Source: an uncultured Microbulbifer sp.
GTDB taxonomy: Bacteria > Pseudomonadota > Gammaproteobacteria > Pseudomonadales > Cellvibrionaceae
Direction: 5' to 3'
Length of the DNA stretch: 50,718 nucleotides
Assembly (NCBI RefSeq): GCF_913055755.1
Contig: NZ_CAJXKH010000012.1
Location: 1-50,718, forward strand
Part shown: in pieces, positions 47,133 to 50,718 of the stretch
Layout of the letters: each line of letters begins with the position of its first letter
Numbering within the stretch: position 1 is the stretch's first letter
Notes under the pieces: generated by a model
Database searches by the model: none
What the model was told of the DNA's origin: nothing
The model's input: only the letters and a program-made list of their open reading frames with translations
Made by a program: the position numbers and the translations under genes

Positions 47133-48386
47133 TTACTTCAGCGGCGCTTGAAACGGTTCCACCGTCACCCAGTCGCCGGTCTCACAATTTCCGCCTTCCC
47201 GCGGCAGCACCACAAAACAATTGGCCTCGGCGAAGCCGGAGAGAATATGGCTACCCTGAATACCGCGGGTTCCCACTACCTGAATCCCGTCACTGTCGCG
47301 GTAGGTAAAACCCCGCTGATAATCCGTGCGCCCGGGGTTCTTGCGAATGGCATTCAACAGCCGCGCGCGCAGCTGCACGGGCGGTTGCCGGTATTGCCCG
47401 GCGGTGCCACACAACTTCTCCAGTGCCGGAAGCACGAGTTGGTACAGGGTGACAATGGCGGAAACCGGATTGCCGGGCAGGCCGAAAAACAGGGCTTCTC
47501 CATCGGCTTTCGGCAGCCTGCCGAAGGCAAACGGTTTGCCGGGCTTGATCGCCAGTTTCCAGAAGCCGATTTCCCCCAGCTGCTGCAACACCGTCTTGGT
47601 GTAGTCCGCCTCGCCCACGGATACACCGCCGCTGGTAATCACGAAGTCGGCATTGTCCCGGGCCTGCATAAATGCCTCGCGAATTTTCTCAGGCTGGTCG
47701 GGCCAGCACCCGAGATCGAGAACCTCCACGTCCAGCTGTTCCAGTGCCGCTTTCAATGCGATGCGGTTGCTGTCGTAGATGTCGCCGTCGCCCAGTTCTG
47801 ATACCGGTGTGCCAATGGGCTTCAGTTCATCGCCGATGGAGAGCAGGGCGGCCTTGATTTTACGCAGAACGGTGACTTCCGCTACGCCGGCGGCGGCAAG
47901 CAGGGCGATATGGGGAACCTTGATCTTGCTGCCCACGGGAATGAGGCTCTGCCCGGTGTGCACGTCCTCGCCGCGCCGGCGGATGTTCTCGCCGGGTCTT
48001 GCCGGACGGCTCATGCTGAGCTGGTCGCCGTCCAGGGTGCAGTTTTCCTGCATCTGCACCCGGTCGGCCCCCGGGGGCACAGCGGCGCCGGTGGTGATAC
48101 GGGCGGCCTGGGCGGGTTCCAGGGTACCGTTGAAGGGGTGCCCGGCGAGGCTTTTGCCGATCACCGTGTAGCTTGCAGATTCCCCACACAGGGCATAGCC
48201 GTCCATGGCGGAGTTGTCACACGGCGGGAGGTCGAGTGCGGCGATGACCGGTTCGGCGAGCACCCGACCGGAGGCCCGGCCCAGGGGAATGGTTTCGCAG
48301 CCGGTAATTGGCGAAATGCTGTCGATGAGTTCCTGTTTTGCGGCCTCTACGGAGCGCAATCCATTTTCTGCACAGGTGTCGGCCAT
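47133..48386 (-). CDS. moeA: Molybdopterin molybdenumtransferase MoeA
   Basis: A 417-residue enzyme that inserts molybdenum into adenylated molybdopterin. Recognisable segments are LPPCDNSAMDGYAL, RITTGAAVPPGADRVQMQEN, the stretch around IRRRGEDVHTGQSLIPVGSK, the MoCF-like core DFVITSGGVSVGEADYTK and FGLPGNPVSAIVTLYQLVLP, and the C-terminal domain IV. The start MADTCAENGLRSVEAAKQEL is typical. It lies 98 bp downstream of the nitrate reductase gene on the same strand, which fits cofactor supply to that molybdoenzyme. Confidence 0.95.
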   Translation of the reverse strand: MADTCAENGLRSVEAAKQELIDSISPITGCETIPLGRASGRVLAEPVIAALDLPPCDNSAMDGYALCGESASYTVIGKSLAGHPFNGTLEPAQAARITTGAAVPPGADRVQMQENCTLDGDQLSMSRPARPGENIRRRGEDVHTGQSLIPVGSKIKVPHIALLAAAGVAEVTVLRKIKAALLSIGDELKPIGTPVSELGDGDIYDSNRIALKAALEQLDVEVLDLGCWPDQPEKIREAFMQARDNADFVITSGGVSVGEADYTKTVLQQLGEIGFWKLAIKPGKPFAFGRLPKADGEALFFGLPGNPVSAIVTLYQLVLPALEKLCGTAGQYRQPPVQLRARLLNAIRKNPGRTDYQRGFTYRDSDGIQVVGTRGIQGSHILSGFAEANCFVVLPREGGNCETGDWVTVEPFQAPLK

Positions 48387-48484
48387 TTCTCATGCCCTAT
48401 TTTTAACTATCTGGTTGGGAAGATAGCTGTCTCGGCTAGGTCTTGCCAAGTGCTGCTATTGCTTCAGTAGTTAGGGCGAAAGTC

Positions 48485-50718
48485 TTAACCGACTGCTACT
48501 GCGAGATTGGTATTCAGTAGTGCGGAGATCTCCGGTTTGCAGGAACCGCAGTTGGTACCGCAGCCCAGTAGTTCTCCCAGTTCATCTACCGTTGCCGCAC
48601 CGTCGGCAATGGCCGCTTCGATTTCCTTGCGCGAGACCTGCAGGCAGGTGCATACCATCTGGGCGCCGGCGGGGACGTTCTGCAGTAGCTGGGCCGGTAC
48701 TTCCGGCAGGGGCTTTTGCAGTGCGTCCTCTAGGGTTTTGCGGTCCGGGAGGGTCTGCCAGTCGGCGCTGGTGAATACCAGTAACTCCATCTGCTCGCTG
48801 TGCAGCAGCCAGCGTTCACCGCTGGGTAATTGCAGGCGCTGGCGATGGAGTTGCTGGCCGTTCAAGGCGAACAGCTTGTCGGCAATGGCCTGCCAGTCCG
48901 GTTTGCGGGTCAGTGCCAGCTCGAACCGGTAGCCACCCTCTACCGGTACCCGGTACCAGTGCAGTATGGTTTCCTGCAGCAACCTGTCGCCGGCCTGCAA
49001 GCGGCTGTGGAGTTCTGCTGCGGTTTTGCTGCGCAGCAGCAGGCAGGCGTAGCTGTGGGCGTTCAGGGGCTCGATCGTGACTGCCATCTGCTTCAGCTCC
49101 GGCTGCCCGGAGAAAGGGTCGGTAACGGACATCGCCAGGGCGCTGACGGTGGCGTTGTGGGCGAGGCTGTCGCTCCAGTGGATGGGGGCGAACAGCTGGC
49201 CGGGCTTCTGGCTGGCGGTAACCCTGGCGCGGCCGAAGAATTGGCCTTTCTCGCTTTCAATACGTACCAGCTGCGCGTCTTCGATCGCGAACCTTTGCGC
49301 TTCCTGCGGGTGTACGTGCACCTCCGGCGCCTCGCTGTGATCCAGCAGTTTGCGCGCGCGCCCGGTGCGGGTCATGGTGTGCCACTGGTCCCTTAAGCGG
49401 CCACTGTTCAGTACCAGGGGGTATTGTTCGCGGATCTCCTGTTTCGGGCACTGGGGACTGACGGCGACAAAACGGGCGCGGCCACTGGGGGTGTAGAAGT
49501 TCCCGTCGGCGAACAGGCGCGCGGTACCGGCGGGGCTTTGCCGGGTGACCGGCCACTGCACTGGGGTAAAGTTGTCGTACTCCGCATCGCTGATATTCGC
49601 GAGCGCGGAAATATCGAAGGCGCGCCCGGCCTGGTCGCGGTTGTTCTCGAAACCGGACAGCGCCGCGTGTTCGCGGAAAATATCCGCAGGACCCCGATAA
49701 CTGAAGGCATCGATATAGCCGAGGCGGCGGGCCACCTCGCAGATGATTTCCCAGTCGTGGCGGGCTTCGCCGGGTTTTGCAAGGAAACCTTTCTGCCGGG
49801 AGATGCGGCGCTCGGAATTGGTCACGGTACCGGTCTTCTCTGCCCAGGTAGTTGCGGGCAGCAGCAGGTCGGCGCAGCGCGCGGTATCGGTGTCCGCCAC
49901 ACAGTCGGAGACAATCACCGTGGGGCACTTTTTCAGCGCTGCGGCCACCTTGCGTGCATCCGGCATACTCACCGCCGGATTGGTGGCCATGATCCACACG
50001 GCTTTTACCTTGCCGCTGTCGATCGCATCGAACAGATCCACCGCCTTCAGGCCCGGGCCCTTCGCCATATTTTCGGCATTCCAGAAACGACCGACGCGGT
50101 CGATATTGTCTCCGGTGAAATCCATATGCGCGGCGAGCATGTTCGCCAGCCCGCCCACCTCGCGCCCGCCCATGGCATTGGGCTGGCCGGTGATGGAAAA
50201 CGGGCCGCAGCCGGGCTTGCCGACTCTGCCGGTCGCCAGGTGGCAGTTGATAATGGTGTTGTTCTTGTCAGTTCCGCTGCTGGACTGGTTGACGCCCTGG
50301 GAATAGAAACTCACGGTTTTTTCCGTGGTGCGGAACAGCTCGTAGAAATCGAGCAATTGTGCGAGATCGACGCTGCAGTAGTCCGCCACCTTTTCCGGCG
50401 TCCACTCCGCGGCAGCGTAGAGTGCATCGCTAAAGTTTTCGGTGTGCTTGTCGATAAACCCGTGATCCAGCGCACAGGATTCGCTGAGGTAATGCAGCAG
50501 GCCATTGAACAGCGCCGCATCACTGCCCGGCGTGATCGCCAGGTGCATGTCCGCCATCTCACTGGTGGCGCTGCCGCGCGGGTCCACCACCACCAGCCTG
50601 GCCTCACCGGCCTGCATGCGCTGGAACAGAATGGGATGGGTCCAGGCCGCGTTGGAACCGATCAACACTACCAGCTCCGCCTCGTCCAGGTCCTCGTAAT
50701 TACACGGCACCGTATCCG
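48485..50718 (-). CDS. nasA: Assimilatory nitrate reductase catalytic subunit (N-terminus beyond the edge)
   Basis: The visible 744 residues are the C-terminal part of a bis-MGD molybdoenzyme. The frame is open to the right edge and reads ...DTVPCNYEDLDEAELVVLIG, so the apparent start near the edge is internal; the [4Fe-4S] N-terminal domain lies outside. Marks include VVVDPRGSATSEMADMHLAI, FYSQGVNQSSSGTDKNNTII, GQPNAMGGREVGGLANMLAA and the C-terminal molybdopterin dinucleotide-binding domain with LNSGRLRDQWHTMTRTGRA. A BFD-type [2Fe-2S] domain ends the protein (CTCLQVSRKEIEAAIADGAA through CGTNCGSCKPEI), as in NasA. It reduces nitrate to nitrite for assimilation in the cytoplasm. Confidence 0.95.
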   Translation of the reverse strand, partial: DTVPCNYEDLDEAELVVLIGSNAAWTHPILFQRMQAGEARLVVVDPRGSATSEMADMHLAITPGSDAALFNGLLHYLSESCALDHGFIDKHTENFSDALYAAAEWTPEKVADYCSVDLAQLLDFYELFRTTEKTVSFYSQGVNQSSSGTDKNNTIINCHLATGRVGKPGCGPFSITGQPNAMGGREVGGLANMLAAHMDFTGDNIDRVGRFWNAENMAKGPGLKAVDLFDAIDSGKVKAVWIMATNPAVSMPDARKVAAALKKCPTVIVSDCVADTDTARCADLLLPATTWAEKTGTVTNSERRISRQKGFLAKPGEARHDWEIICEVARRLGYIDAFSYRGPADIFREHAALSGFENNRDQAGRAFDISALANISDAEYDNFTPVQWPVTRQSPAGTARLFADGNFYTPSGRARFVAVSPQCPKQEIREQYPLVLNSGRLRDQWHTMTRTGRARKLLDHSEAPEVHVHPQEAQRFAIEDAQLVRIESEKGQFFGRARVTASQKPGQLFAPIHWSDSLAHNATVSALAMSVTDPFSGQPELKQMAVTIEPLNAHSYACLLLRSKTAAELHSRLQAGDRLLQETILHWYRVPVEGGYRFELALTRKPDWQAIADKLFALNGQQLHRQRLQLPSGERWLLHSEQMELLVFTSADWQTLPDRKTLEDALQKPLPEVPAQLLQNVPAGAQMVCTCLQVSRKEIEAAIADGAATVDELGELLGCGTNCGSCKPEISALLNTNLAVAVG

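Overview
The window is chromosomal DNA of a GC-rich gammaproteobacterium. The order ratA-rnfH / bamE / fur / recN / grpE-dnaK-dnaJ / dapB / carA-carB-greA is the core-gene order of Pseudomonas and Cellvibrionales-type bacteria. The curli locus, assimilatory nitrate reductase and intergenic palindromes make a marine Microbulbifer-like organism my best guess. This is inferred from gene order and protein appearance, not from a database match.

Layout. 1-18.4 kb is conserved housekeeping DNA: the start of a sodium-dependent SNF-type transporter, ratA-rnfH, bamE divergent from fur, an acyltransferase, recN with a LexA-like site, the heat-shock genes grpE-dnaK-dnaJ behind a near-consensus sigma-32 promoter, dapB, a fused RimB-type protease/RimK-type ligase, a YfiR-family protein, and carA-carB-greA with a strong hairpin in the carA leader. 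18.4-28.0 kb is a large curli (functional amyloid) locus on the minus strand: csgD-E-F-G, a CsgB-like gene and four more curlin-repeat genes. A 620-residue di-heme cytochrome c peroxidase/MauG-type gene is embedded among the structural genes. 28.3-33.8 kb carries an HlyD/ABC-ATPase/ABC-2 permease exporter, then an unrecognised membrane protein paired with a von Willebrand A lipoprotein. 34.0-36.7 kb holds two tandem GDPD-fold genes and a metallo-beta-lactamase-fold hydrolase. 36.9-42.1 kb is an RND pump and adaptor, divergent from a TetR regulator with palindromic operator candidates. 42.3-50.7 kb holds an ABC-2 exporter, a dienelactone-hydrolase-like gene, trmH, an MFS transporter, moeA, and most of an assimilatory nitrate reductase that runs off the right edge. 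moeA next to the nitrate reductase fits molybdenum cofactor supply to that enzyme.

The most interesting system is the curli locus. It appears to have three transcription units: csgDEFG-csgB-curlin; two tyrosine-rich curlins plus the di-heme peroxidase, closed by a terminator; and a lone curlin. The second and third units share an approximately 41-bp upstream element (31 of 41 positions identical) and similar signal peptides, so they look like duplicated and co-regulated units. The placement of a secreted heme oxidase with tyrosine-rich amyloid subunits raises the testable idea of oxidative modification or cross-linking of the fibres.

The second notable signal is a family of four long interspersed palindromes between 33.8 and 45.1 kb. 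They share a core of about 30 bp, while their arms differ between copies yet stay self-complementary. No tRNA, rRNA, CRISPR array, transposase or integrase was recognised.
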